This document shows, piece by piece, positions 36,501 through 47,834 of a stretch of DNA of 64,000 nucleotides. A program made the position numbers and the translations under genes. Position 1 is the stretch's first letter. The number at the start of each line of letters is the position of its first letter. The stretch is from Trichoplusia ni. Taxonomy: Eukaryota; Arthropoda; Insecta; Lepidoptera; Noctuidae. The stretch covers positions 11,842,001-11,906,000 of the forward strand of contig NC_039479.1 of assembly GCF_003590095.1 (NCBI RefSeq). The letters are read 5' to 3'. The notes beneath the pieces were generated by a model. That model had not been told where the DNA came from, did no database searches, and saw only the letters and a list, made by a program, of their open reading frames with translations.

Positions 36501-39500
36501 GGTGGCGAAGGCCAGCAGGTTCTCCCGCGTGGGGTGCCAGGCCAGGGCCAGCACCTTGCCCTGCACGTGCTGCCAGTGCGAGCTCACGGGGCCCGCCTGC
36601 AGCCGCGCGCCCAGCCACGGCAGGCTGCACACGCGGACCGCGCCGTCGCCTACACTCACTGCTATCCTGACAGACAATAACACTATTAGTCGTACGCGAC
36701 TAATTATTATGAAATGATGCACCTAGTCATTATGTGTGCAAATTGCATGGATAACGGCCTATATTAAATAAAATAAATACCTTTGATTTTGTAGTTATTT
36801 TATTTCAATACTCCTAAAAAGACACTAATTGAAACGGAAATGGACACATCTTACATGCTTAAGATCTTTATTTAGTATTGCTACATTACTATTGAAAATT
36901 TGTAAAAACTTCTAATAACCTATGTATCACAATAAAAAACATTTGTATTTGTATATAATAAGAGGTAGAGGCTTACACACGATTATGAGTGAATATGAAA
37001 TTCTCCTTGTCAGTTTTATCTCGCCTTATGAAAGGTTGAGTTTTTTTTTAAGTCCTAGCTCTATAATGTGATAAGAAAGAAGGTTACCTTTGTAGTCTAT
37101 TGAGAATGGCAAAGAAACTCCTATAAAAAAATGGTCAAAAATCACACTTACTTCTCAGCATCATACGGGCACGGCAGCACGGTGTACAAGAACCCGCCAC
37201 AAGTGGCGTGTATACCCACAACCTTCTTGGTCTTCATACAGTAGCGGATGATGTTGCGGTCCTGCGAGAACGACCACACGGACCACGCGCCGTTGGTGGG
37301 CGTGTCTGAGGAGAACACGCGCGGGGCGTCCGACGCGATGCAGTACATGCCGCGCTTGTGCAGGGAGTGGACTACGCGGAATTCTAATTTGTTTTTACTG
37401 TAAAGGAAGGTAGAGTTCAATTTGCATTGGCTTGTGCTGTAGTTCAGTTTAATTATTATTCTAGTGCAGTTGATGGAACAACTTATATTCTAGTTTGTTG
37501 CTAATGTTATAATTTTGCGTAGTTTAATTTATTTTATATTTTGGGTGTGTTATTAGGGATCATATCGTTTGACGACGTTGTATTAACTTATTCGGTGGCA
37601 ATGTATGCTTTTGATCTGTTGAGATGGTATACAACTAAGTACCAGGAAATATATGTATTTTTCAAAACTGTTAAAGTAAGGATACTTACCAGTCAATTTG
37701 TAGCGGGTTCATTTCTAATAGCTGACTCTTTCCATCTACTACCAATAATGAATTGGGTCTATACCACAAAAGAGTTGGCCAATTCGAACCCTTGTTCTTA
37801 ATGGTTTTGGCATTGTTGGGAATGGCACATGTTGCAACCAGTTTACCAGATTTAGACCATATTCTAACTCCACTGTAATATAAAAGGCAAAGATTGCATT
37901 AGAATCATACCGAGAATAAAAAGGTAAAGTATGTGACATCATAGGAGGGAACATATGACAAAATTGTAAATGACATAATAGCCCATGAAACGTCATAACA
38001 TTAAAATATACTCATAGAACATACCCATATTTTCCCACAGTAGCAAGCAAATGCCTGTGCATATGAGGACTAGATTCAACAAGATCTTTGGTATTTTGAT
38101 TACTACTTTTTTTACTTGTACTCGGTTCAACTTCTTTGGCCTTCTCTGCTTCAGGTACTTCAGTTTCCACAGCAGCCTCACCTTCAACATGCGTTTCATC
38201 TAAAGCTTGAACTAACGACTCTATACTAGGTTCAGGCTGGTTCTTCCTTTTCAAGATCTCCTCTCGTAACTTCAAACATTCAGCTAAGAAATCATCATTC
38301 TTAGGTTTTTCCTCCTTCACCTTCACAATCACATCTTCCGGAACATATTTCTTGTGACCAAATTCGTCTGGCTCATGGTCTTTGTAAATATCAAATGTAT
38401 CATCCTCTTCAACTATTGATTCATCAAAACTATCTTCCGGAAGGTTCTTTCCAATTCCGGATTGTTCTAGAACACTTTCTTTTTCGCCTTCATTTCTTAT
38501 GGCCTCAAGTCTCTTAGTTAGGAATGATCTGTTTTCTGATTCCTTTAGTGTTTTGTTAATAGATACCTCGAATTTTGGACACCAGCTTACATTCATGACC
38601 TCATCGTCTTGGCCACGGACTTTGTATATTAATTTTCCATTATCTGGCAAACAAAATAATAATCTTTAAATATGCCAGCCAAAATGTAGGAGAACTTTGC
38701 CACTGTATTTTTAAAAAAATTTCAATATAATCAAACAAAAACAGCGCACAGCCAGAAAACGCAGATTATTATAATATACTTACTAGGTGCATTAAACTAA
38801 AATATCAGCTACACTAAAACTATTTACCAATTCACAAAGTTTACTAATAAAATACTATTATTAATACAATGTTGACTTCGATATTGTAAACATATTATAA
38901 GCATAGAATTTTAGTTCAGTCTTTATCCTTTAAATGATACTTGTGGTAAATATATTATTTTAAGATTTTTTTAATTAATAATAAATACTTCTCCTAAATA
39001 CTTACTAGTCAGATCCATAACAAATATAACACCCTGTTTGGTACCAATCGCTACATGCAAAGGTAAATGCTGTGAGCAAGCCATACATGTTGGCTTGAAA
39101 TTCTTCATCATGTTGGGGTATGTCTTGGCCAAGTTTGCGGTAAAGTTCCATTTTACTATATTACCGTAAGTACCAACTGTTATTGCAGTTGTTTCATTGC
39201 TGTAGCCAATGCCAGCAATCTCCTGAGAAAAAAAAATAAAGATGATGGTTTTACATGTACTTCTCATCGAATCAATTTTTGTTTTAAAAAAAAAAAAGAC
39301 TCGTAATAAGGAATTTAATCCTTCATCACAGGGGGTTTTACAAACATATAATTCACATGCACACAGACACCCAGACTCAGAACAAGCATTTATCCTACAC
39401 AGTGATCGAACATGCAACACATCTCATAGAGTGGGATTGGTGTGGTGACCTCGACCACTCAGCTGTCCATGCAATCGATAAATGAGTTAAAATAAATTTT

Positions 39501-40084
39501 CAATATTAATATTTTTTCTATAATAAACTTGCCTCTTTATTCTTTTGATGGACCTCATGGCTGTGAGTTGCTTTAATTCTGTACTTATTTTTGAGTTTTT
39601 CCACAATCCATTGTTTAACAAGTCCATCTGAACTGCCTGAGATAAAATTCCTTTTTTCTAACCACTCCGGTGATAAGTCTACACTTACAATCCTGTAAAA
39701 TTCAAGAAGTGTATAAGTATTACTTTCCAGACTGAAAGCCACACAAGAGTTTTTATCAAGCCAGGTAGAAAAACTCAATGGACAAACCACACTAAGGAAA
39801 GAAAAAATCTTTTGTTTTTTTTTTATGATGTCTGATAACACACAAACTGTACTGAAATAATAGTACACTAACTATGGAAGTACATACTTTTCTAGATGTG
39901 CCCTTGTGACTACATGCGCACGGTATTTATCATTTCCTTCAATTATTCCATCGTCTGATTTTATAGGCTCCAAGACACACAGACTTTTACTTGGTCCTCC
40001 ATATATGACCCAGCCGTCTGTGCTAACAGCAATATTAGACACAAGGAACCAGCTCGGTGACGGCAGCAAAATGGTTTCTTCCAT
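30509..40084 (-). CDS. GEMIN5: Gemin5 homologue (rigor mortis), SMN-complex snRNA-binding WD protein
   Basis: Gemin5 recognises the snRNA Sm site and cap for spliceosomal snRNP assembly in the cytoplasm. Eighteen exons read in phase: 39888-40084, 39533-39692, 39006-39222, 38025-38643, 37690-37872, 37152-37397, 36489-36666, 35976-36135, 35260-35419, 34670-34809, 34218-34342, 33587-33761, 32550-33056, 32110-32257, 31812-31891, 31296-31428, 30982-31068, 30509-30821, giving 1275 residues. The N-terminal half is a double WD-repeat array (for example SGSSDGLVKQW, VRGQDDEVMNVSWCP, LALAWHPTRENLLAF, GPVFQVAWNPHRDELL, SGGADACLRLWD). The C-terminal half is a TPR-like helical region containing CYIALNDLSQAAQVL. 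An acidic insert of about 150 residues splits the first propeller (exon 4) and a charged linker fills exon 13. Start: the first ATG in the open frame. Intron 2 is GC-AG. Human GEMIN5 is about 1500 residues; insect proteins are shorter. Confidence 0.9.
33340..33500 (+). repeat. tRNA-derived SINE, fifth family
   Basis: GGTCCCGGGTTCGATCCCC (B-box) is followed by AGTCGGGTCAATG, CTCAGGTCTGGGTGTTTGTG and a CGTTGTATTTGAATTCC tail. It lies in Gemin5 intron 12, antisense to the host gene. Confidence 0.55.
34913..35038. repeat. 21 bp minisatellite, six units
   Basis: Six head-to-tail units of TTGGATGGTAAGTACTTGGTG with single-base variants (GATAAG, GTACGT, GGTTGG), in Gemin5 intron 9. Because 21 is divisible by three, the plus strand reads as an open heptapeptide repeat, but it is intronic and there is no sign of coding use. 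Confidence 0.9.
35749..35862 (+). mobile_element. Decayed Helitron fragment
   Basis: TATATAACTGGGATTAACAG, a CCCGTGGGATTATTTTCG stretch and TTATAGCTTGCGGGCCCAAGGCAAC resemble the 3' half of the 43602-43803 family. It is in Gemin5 intron 8. Confidence 0.4.
39286..39475 (-). repeat. tRNA-derived SINE, copy 4
   Basis: A minus-strand copy of the 5697 family in Gemin5 intron 2. It has a poly-A-side run at 39286, the CAGACTCAGAACAAGCATT body, a decayed B-box and a tRNA-like A-box region (GAGTGGTCGAGG on the minus strand). It points the same way as the host gene. Confidence 0.65.
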
Positions 40085-40845
40085 AACTGAGTCGATTTTA
40101 AAGGTAACGAAAGGCACAGCAAAACTTAAATACCACCCTACTAAACCCGGTAAATTAAATTTTTGACCGCGCGCAGGCTGACATCAGTGTCCCTAAAATA
40201 CAGATAATATAGACAAAATAGTCATGTAGAAAATGACCGAGAAACGAAGAAAACCGAGAGTAAACTACGAGACAAGTGCATATGAAAGGGGTGCTGCCAG
40301 GTGCTGCAACTGCAACGGTTTCTACATTAATTCCTGTAAATAATGGTATCGAAAGAATAAAAAAAAAACACCATTATATCGTTATTTTTATGCGATCCAG
40401 CTCCTTTCATTTGTATCACTGCCACGGGTTACGAATGAGGTAAGGAAATCAGCAATGCAAAGTCACGTCCTGACCATATTTATCACTGGAAACGAGCGAC
40501 TCTATGAGGCCGCACCTTTATATTGCTGCTTAATTTGGCCTTCTGCGTAAGTCTTTAGAAATAGTTTTATTATAGTATTTTTGTTAACTGTGGTATGACG
40601 TATTATGATTAAAATTAGACATAAGAAGGAGGTTTTGATTAGTTTGATACATTTCATTCTGCGGTCATTATGGAATTTGGATGTCAAACTCTTCAGGTTG
40701 ACACTATTGACAGATGTCTTGTAATCATCAGTCGTGTTGTGTTTGTGAGTGTTGATGTTTCTGGAAAGTGCAGTCTTGTTTTGTGTTTGTAACGTAATCT
40801 AGAGAAACGTAAATTGACTTCGAACTATAATACAAAAAATCTGCA
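40085..40845. promoter_or_regulatory. Divergent promoter region Gemin5 / FAM50
   Basis: A 761 bp spacer between the two start codons. I see no TATA box or repeat, and no further gene is supported. It must hold the promoters and 5' UTRs of both genes. Confidence 0.55.
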
Positions 40846-43330
40846 ATGGCTCACTACAAAGGAGCAGCTTCTGAGGCTGGGAGGGCTATGCACCTCATGA
40901 AAAAACGGGAGAAGGCTCAGCAAGAGATAGAGCTACGCAAAAAGAAAATAGAAGAAGACTTGAAGATGGTGAACATTGAGAATAAGTTTGCTACACACTA
41001 CGATGCAGTAGAGCAACAGCTAAAAAGTTCTACCATCGGTCTCGTGACTCTTGATGAGATGAAAGCGAAACAGGAACACATAGTGCGGGAAAGAGAGAAA
41101 AAGTTAGCGCAGAAGAAGGCAGAGAAAGAGAAGGAAAGACAAAAAGAAATTGAAGCTAAACAGGCACAGAAAAACAAGCAGAAAAGACAGGTATTGTTGT
41201 GAATGTTTCATCATAACCAAAAGCATTGTAACAATACTATATTGTTGATTGTTTCATTATATTTAACTGTATATTGTTCTTTTTTTCCATATTGTTAATA
41301 TTTATATTCACCACAACTAACTTCCTTAAACTATGAACTGTTCCAGATCCAAGCATTATCATTTGATATGAATGAAGAGGAAGAAGAAGACGATGCTCAG
41401 GAAGACAGTGAAGATTCATCTGTTGATGAGAAACCTCCTTTGGAAGACAAAAGTTGGAGAGACAAGGAAGAACCGGTAAGTCATTCATTACAGGTAGTCA
41501 TAAGCTTGAAAGTCTAACCAAGGGCTAGAATGTTGCCCAGGTAACTGGGTTGAGGACGTCAGATAGGCAGTTGCTCCTTGCAAACCACTGGTACTTAGCT
41601 GAATCTGGTTAGACTGGAAGTCAACCCCAACACAGTTATCTCATCAAATACGGTACTATAAATAACAGCCTTTAAATGTACCACAGCATACTAAATAATG
41701 AATATTACATTATACTTTTGACCAAGTTATGTGAAATGGATTACTGTTTTTTTATAAGCCATTTCTATTGCTTATTTTTTTTATTTAAGGTAACAAAATA
41801 ATTATTGGTTTACAGCTTTACAAAAAAATAAAGAAGAATCCCGATGTGGACACATCGTTCCTACCTGACAGAGAGAGAGAAGAAGCTGATCTTAAGTTAC
41901 GAGAGGAACTGCGTCTTGAATGGGTGATGACACAAGCAAGTCTCAAGGATGAACCCATTACTGTCACATTCAGTTACTGGGACGGCTCGGGGCATAGACG
42001 AAATGTTACCTTGAAGAAAGGTGAGATGTTTTTTGTGTATGATTATATGGTTTATAACATTGTATGTTGAAAGCTGTTGATAACTACTGTTGGATAAGTC
42101 TGTTTCCAGATAGAGGATGGTTGAGCGTTGATTGCCAAGCTTGCTTGTTTAGCAACACCAGTTAAAATCACAATAGTTTTTCAGAAATATCCTGCTGCAA
42201 GCATTGTTTTTAATGTTCCGTTTTGTTTAAGTATAAGACAGATGTCTAAGTTGTAGGCATTTGTTTTTGCATACTGCTCTCAATTTTTATATAGCCGTTA
42301 GTTGTGCATGATATTTCATATACTTATTTAATCTTTTAGGTAATTCCATATACCAGTTTTTACAAAGATGCTTGGACACACTGCGGCCAGAGTTCAGTGA
42401 ACTCAAAACAGTGTCAGCTGATCAGCTGATGTACGTCAAAGAGGATCTGATACTGCCACATCACTATACATTTTATGATTTCATTGTTACTAAGGTATGT
42501 ATTTTTATTATTATTGTTTTTTGATATGTCCAGGCTGTCTAGCGTTTGCGTAGCGCGTCTTGCAATGCCACTTTATTTTAAAGCAAAGCAATATATGGCG
42601 TATTTCTCGAGTGAGTAAAAAATTGTAATGTACTGCGATCACTAAAAAATGAATGTCGCAATTCACTTGACTGAGATGATAAGTAGGTTTTAGTTTAATT
42701 TATCTGTCTCCACTATAAAAAGGAATACTTAAAATAAAGCTCAGCTATTATTAGGGTCATACATTTGTTGATACCCATCCTTAAATTGAGTTGTTCTTAC
42801 GCCCAACCGATTTGTTCTTATTTAACCTATTTGTCCAGACTCGCGACACTCACCCTGAGTGTCGGTCTGACTGCCACATGACTGTTAATTTATATTGTGT
42901 TATACAGCCAATGTAATCTTCTTTTATTTTTAGGCTAGAGGTAAAAGTGGGCCTCTCTTCCAATTTGATGCCTCTGATGATGTCAGGCTTGTAAATGACG
43001 CTACGCAAGAAAAGCAGGACTCCCATGCTGGCAAAGTGTTACTAAGGTTAGTGTGCAATGATGACTCGCGTCTAAATAGGAACTACTGTACACATTTGGA
43101 CAAAACTCTGTATGAATGGGTCATCATTTACTGGTTTTCAGAAAGTCGTTTGTTTAATCATTATAAACAAAATCTATTCTAACATTTGTTCTGAAGAATG
43201 GCCACATTTATAACTCTTCCTTTTTTACAGATCTTGGTATGAAAGAAACAAACATATCTTCCCCGCCTCGCGATGGGAACCCTACGACCCAACAAAGACT
43301 TACTCCAAATACACCATTAAAGGCAAATGA
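40846..43330 (+). CDS. FAM50: FAM50/XAP5 family nuclear protein
   Basis: XAP5-domain protein. Human FAM50A is nuclear and linked to the spliceosome. Six exons: 40846-41190, 41347-41475, 41816-42020, 42340-42494, 42934-43046 and 43231-43330, giving 348 residues (human FAM50A 339). It starts MAHYKGAASEAGRAMHLMKK. A long Lys/Glu/Arg-rich helix follows, then an acidic patch (NEEEEEDDAQEDSED). The conserved C-terminal XAP5 domain includes KNPDVDTSFLPDREREE, FSYWDGSGHRR, KKGNSIYQFLQRCL and SWYERNKHIFPASRWEPYDP. AATAAA at 43403-43408 is the likely poly(A) signal. It is convergent with DHDDS. Confidence 0.95.
41500..41645 (+). repeat. Interspersed repeat, GTCAGATAGGCAGT family, copy 2
   Basis: It carries GTTGCCCAGGTAACTGGG, CGTCAGATAGGCAGTTGCTC, CACTGGTACTTAGCTGAATC and GTTAGACTGGAAGTC. 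It lies in the second intron of FAM50. Confidence 0.6.
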
Positions 43331-43402
43331 TGAGATACACTGATTACTTCATAAAGCAATCACCTAGACAAATAGTAAATGCAATAATTTACCAACGAAT
43401 GT

Positions 43403-43408
43403 AATAAA
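43403..43408 (+). terminator. Poly(A) signal of FAM50
   Basis: AATAAA 73 bases after the stop codon, in a typical AT-rich 3' UTR. Confidence 0.6.
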
Positions 43409-43601
43409 GTATTTTAAGTTTTAGTATACACTAGACTTTTACTCGTAACTACCCTTCTCTTTTTTCAACTAAGGTAAATCAACGAAGTCAAAAAAGATGT
43501 GAATTAAAAAGATCTTATTAACCCTAACAACAAATTATGAACAGGTAAATATTAGTAATCTGCTCTAACGTCCTAAATGCAGACTCGAATTAGATAATCC
43601 A

Positions 43602-43803
43602 TCCTACTAATATTATAATCGCGAAAGTATGTGTGTATGGATGTTTGTTCCTCTTTAACTCAAAAACCACTGCTCTGATTTTGACCAAGCTTGGTACACA
43701 GATAGTTTATAACTGGGACTTACCGGGATTAACACAAAGTTTTTATCCCGATTTTATGGACCATTTTCGAATTTTAGCGGGCGGGCCCGCGGGCGTCAGC
43801 TAG
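43602..43803 (+). mobile_element. Non-autonomous Helitron, complete copy
   Basis: It starts A|TCCTACTAATATTATAATCG and ends in a GC hairpin GCGGGCGGGCCCGCGGGC followed by GTCAGCTAG|T. The A and T flanks and the TC...CTAG ends are diagnostic for Helitrons, and this is a well-known lepidopteran family. It lies between the FAM50 and DHDDS 3' ends. Confidence 0.85.
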
Positions 43804-43994
43804 TTTTCCATAATATTGTAATTAAATCGATTACTTAAAAGATCTAAACAAAAATCTTTAAGACCTAATCCAGCTTATTTCTACAGGATGCTATTCAGGC
43901 TTAAATAAAAAATACAAATCAGTCATATTTACATATATTTCTACAACCTGTGTACTTACAATAACTACTAAATAACAATAGAACAGAGTATACA

Positions 43995-45809
43995 TTAACA
44001 ATTAACATATTTCTCCAACTGTTGATGTCTATGATTTTCGAGGTTATCCAAAAACAATTGCGCTTTATCACTGACACTGCTCTTCATTTTAGGGGGCGGA
44101 GCATTTCTCTGGAAGTGAATTATAGCTGCTAATAGGTTCCAAATTGTAAATTCGGGCCATAATACCTCGGTAAAGTATAGCACCGTGTTTGATACCTGAA
44201 AATAAAAGTGCGACTTATTTAATTCTAATGCAGTGTAATGACAAAGAATATTTTACAATTTTCTTGCGAATGCTGACTGAGACTGGCCTTATGAGATAAA
44301 ACAAGATTTCGTACACTATATAGAAGTGCAAAAAATAAAAACAGCAATAGCATATGTAGCATGTTTAATAATGTTTATCTTTTGAGATTGACTCATATAG
44401 CCATTTACTTGCAAGTAAATTGCAACTATTGCAAGTATACATTTATGTGTATGTAGAAACTAGTAATTACTAACACCAAATAACAATCTTTCTACATTTG
44501 ACTTCTTAGCAGAAAAAATCATGCCCAAGGGATGACTTTTTACATATTATTGCTCTTGAATATGGCAGTTAAAATATTTTAAAATTCTCATACCTGCCAC
44601 AGCATGAAGTCAGACAATCTAACTTCTCCAGAAGTTCTGACAAGTAATTCAGCTTCTCCCAGTTCTAAAGTTTGTGACACAAGTTCATCATCAATATCCT
44701 CAGGTGATATCTCATTATTCTTGACACCATCCACTATGTGTGAGGCAGCACGGCTGATTTCATCCCTGCCTAAAAAAACAAACATTTATTAAATAAAAAA
44801 AAAAGATCCCAGTTAGCAAACAATACTTCTATTGAATAACAGAAGTATTGTACTACTTTTTATTCAGTTACCCCATTGTTGGAAAGTGGTAATTATGCAT
44901 AAATAAAAAAAATCAGATCATGATTTATAAATAACTCATTGTTATTATAATCCTCTTCAACCATAAGTAGAAATACAATAAGTGAATAAACCATTTGATC
45001 GTATTGTTACCTGTATAGGCATAAGCGATGTTGAGTCTAAGCTTATTATTATTTCTGGTGACTAGCATGGCTTTAGATACAAGTGCCTGTAAATCTTTTG
45101 GTAAGAGGGACAGTCGACCAGCAACATGCACTCTTACACCCCATTCATTAATTTGGTCACTAGAACAAAAAAAATAGTAATCAGAGAAAAAAAATCGTAA
45201 CAAAAGTTTTCCCTGCAAATGATAATTAGGGGTGATAACTAAATTTAGCAATTAAAAGTACATACATTTCTTCCAATAGTCTCTGAAACTTGTCTCTAGC
45301 TAAATCCATAAGAGCATTCACTTCATCTTTATTCCTTTTAAAATTCTCTATGCTGAATGCATACACTGTAGCTTCAGGCACTCCAAGATCTAGGCACCAC
45401 TGGAATCAAGAAATACATTTATCAGACAAGTATAATTCAGCTGAAAAGTTGCAAAAGCATGTCGCATAAGTACAAGTGAATGGTGTGTGTGTGTATTTAT
45501 TTTCAGGAGGGAGCTGGCAGAAGAATTTAAATGAGTACCAAAGGCAATAAAAATTCGTTTTTAAAAGAGAGGAACTGAAACACTAAGAGAAATAAAATAG
45601 TGCTTTAAATAAAAATATACCTTCAAGGTTTCAGAAAGTTTGTCAAAGCCTTTGTAATGTCCAGCACTGGTGTCTACGCTGTTCTTCTTCGCATAACGAC
45701 GATTCCCGTCCATAATAAAAGCTATATGTTGCGGAACTCGACCGGTCTTCACAACTTTGATACAAAATAGTTGAAAGAAAGAAAGACAGTTATCCTTAAC
45801 CCACGACAT
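43995..45809 (-). CDS. DHDDS: Dehydrodolichyl diphosphate synthase catalytic subunit (cis-prenyltransferase)
   Basis: Catalytic subunit that extends farnesyl diphosphate with isopentenyl units to make the dolichol precursor at the ER, working with NUS1/Nogo-B receptor. Five exons: 45621-45809, 45266-45399, 45011-45159, 44594-44769 and 43995-44195, giving 282 residues. The start MSWVKDN aligns with the known vertebrate start, so I prefer it to upstream in-frame sequence. Catalytic motifs are complete: HIAFIMDGNRRYAKK (Asp of the diphosphate-binding motif), TVYAFSIENFKR, and RTSGEVRLSDFMLWQ followed by LWPEFTIWNL. The C-terminal tail is shorter than in human DHDDS (about 333 residues). Its 5' flank is interrupted by the retrotransposon at 46145. 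Confidence 0.95.
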
Positions 45810-46131
45810 TGCTACGTCATTTACTTCGTAACCAACCCAACTATAATATTTATGTAAATACATAAAAGAATTAATGAACAGTAAATAGTCGCAATCGTCA
45901 CAGGACCACGTCAGTCTCAAACATAATCATTACACTTGTAACCATTTGTGATTTTGTTTATACTATTTTCACACGTATGGCTGAAAGTTAAAGGATATCA
46001 GTGGTCCATTGCTGTTTAACTATTCTCTTCATAGAATAAATTAAAATAAAAGTATCACACCCGAACAATCACGATACACCACGGTCTAGCTGTCACGATC
46101 ACGTAAACATGGGATGACGGATCAGTAGGAC

Positions 46132-46144
46132 TACCAACTACTAG
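46132..46144. repeat. Target-site duplication, left copy
   Basis: TACCAACTACTAG directly precedes the retrotransposon. An identical 13-mer follows its poly-A tail at 51708-51720. Confidence 0.9.
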
Positions 46145-46346
46145 GACTTCCGGTTTGTGTTTGGTGACTGACACATGTGGAGTTTGTTTCTATTAGGCTT
46201 TTAAGCTATAGAAAGTTATTTTCGGTGTGTTCTGTGATTATTTGTGCTGTCTGTGTGCGTTTTGTTTGTTTTGTGTTTGTTTAAGTGTCACATAGAAGGT
46301 AACAAGCCCTTTTTTACACCTTTTATGCGTGCAACGCTCGTCCACC

Positions 46347-47834
46347 ATGGAAGTGGATGACAGGCCTCCGGGCCGGCCCCCAGATCCCGATGAACCCCCG
46401 CAACCTGTCCCAATCAATCCTACCCAAACTGTTCCCAACATTCAATCCCAGGAGTTATTTCCCCATACTCCGTTATTAACAGTGCCGTTATCCTCCTTTG
46501 AGGCGATAGAATCCCAAGTTTTACACAAACGTAAACGCGCTATCAACGAGGCTGCTCCAGAAGGTAATCATGACGATGATGCTACATCTGGCAAGCGAGA
46601 CAGGACTACTGCCCCGTCTCTAATTGCTAGATCTAAATACTCGAATACAGATGTCGCTCCATTTATCGTTTTTGCATCTTTGGTTGAGTCTGACCCTAAG
46701 TCTGGTACATCTATCCATCCTGTGAAATTTGGACAGATGTTGTTGAGACTGAAAGTTAAAAATATAACGCAGGATGGGATTAAAAAGATAGGCAGGAATC
46801 GGATCTCGGTAGAATTTAAGGGCCCAGAGGATGCTAATGCATTCCTGAACAACTCGGAAATTAAGGGCAAAGGATATAATACTATGATTCCTACTTTCAA
46901 TATCACTAAAATGGGTGTAGTAAAAGGTGTTCCGGCTGATTGGACTGACCTGGAGTGCTCAGATAACCTTTCAACCCCAGTAGGTTTCGGAAAAATTCTA
47001 AAAATTCGCAGGATGAATAGAAGAGTGCAGAATGAAGGCAAAACGGAGTGGGTTCCAACCTCCACAGTTGTGTTAACATTCGATGGTCGGACACTCCCTG
47101 AGCGGGTGTTTTGCTGCCACAACGCCCTTCCTGTAGAGCTATACCACTTCCCTACTGTACAGTGTTACGGGTGCTGTAAATATGGTCACACTAAAACACA
47201 GTGCAGGTCCAAACCGAGGTGCTACCGCTGTGGGGCGGAACACTTTGGAGACAGTTGCACTGTTGATGAGCCAAACTGTTTGTACTGTGACGGTCGTCAC
47301 AATGCAAATAGTCAGCAGTGCCCAGAATACATGAGACAGAGGAATATTAAAGTAAGCATGTCAGAGAAAAACATCTCCTATTCAGAGGCAGCAAAACTAT
47401 TCCCTCCTGTCAAGAAATCTTTCGCTGATGTTCTAACATCAGCTCCCTCTATATCCCATCCTCTACAGCCTTCCCAAACTCCTCATCCTATGCACCCCCA
47501 CCAGGCGTCCACTACATCCTACAGGAAGACTGTCTTCCTTCGCCCTAAGACCCACGCCCCGCTGGCCCCTGGTTATAACCAACGGGCTCACCAGGAACTA
47601 ATTAATAGTTACTCCTTCCCTCCCTCTCCCAATGGTAGTGCCCTAATAAATAAACCTCCACCCCCAAGTGAGAGTGCATCTACAATCGAACAGATTGTGA
47701 TGCTCCTTACTACTCTCCTGTCCAACTATTCCTTACCGGACCACGTTGCCAGCAAACTTGTAAAATCCATCCAAGTCCACCACATTCCATCTCCTGCAGT
47801 GGAACGCCAGGAGTGCGCTCCCGAAAAAACATGA
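46347..47834 (+). CDS. Retrotransposon ORF1, zinc-knuckle nucleic-acid-binding protein
   Basis: 495 residues. I chose the ATG at 46347 because its context ACCATGG is optimal; upstream sequence in the same frame has no ATG. The N-terminus is Pro-rich. The middle (about residues 190-275) resembles the PRE_C2HC domain. Three zinc knuckles follow: CYGCCKYGHTKTQC (CX2CX4HX4C), CYRCGAEHFGDSC (CX2CX3HX4C) and CLYCDGRHNANSQQC (CX2CX3HX6C). The C-terminus is Pro/Ser/His-rich. The protein is expected to coat the element RNA. Its stop TGA at 47832-47834 lies inside the ORF2 frame. Confidence 0.9.
   Translation: MEVDDRPPGRPPDPDEPPQPVPINPTQTVPNIQSQELFPHTPLLTVPLSSFEAIESQVLHKRKRAINEAAPEGNHDDDATSGKRDRTTAPSLIARSKYSNTDVAPFIVFASLVESDPKSGTSIHPVKFGQMLLRLKVKNITQDGIKKIGRNRISVEFKGPEDANAFLNNSEIKGKGYNTMIPTFNITKMGVVKGVPADWTDLECSDNLSTPVGFGKILKIRRMNRRVQNEGKTEWVPTSTVVLTFDGRTLPERVFCCHNALPVELYHFPTVQCYGCCKYGHTKTQCRSKPRCYRCGAEHFGDSCTVDEPNCLYCDGRHNANSQQCPEYMRQRNIKVSMSEKNISYSEAAKLFPPVKKSFADVLTSAPSISHPLQPSQTPHPMHPHQASTTSYRKTVFLRPKTHAPLAPGYNQRAHQELINSYSFPPSPNGSALINKPPPPSESASTIEQIVMLLTTLLSNYSLPDHVASKLVKSIQVHHIPSPAVERQECAPEKT

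Noticed and set aside
40085..40117. N-terminal extension of Gemin5 to 40117
   Set aside because: The codon there is GTG; the first ATG in frame is at 40084-40082 and gives a good alignment from the first residues.
46329..46346. Six-codon N-terminal extension of retrotransposon ORF1 starting at GTG
   Set aside because: GTG is not a usual eukaryotic start, and the ATG at 46347 has an optimal context.
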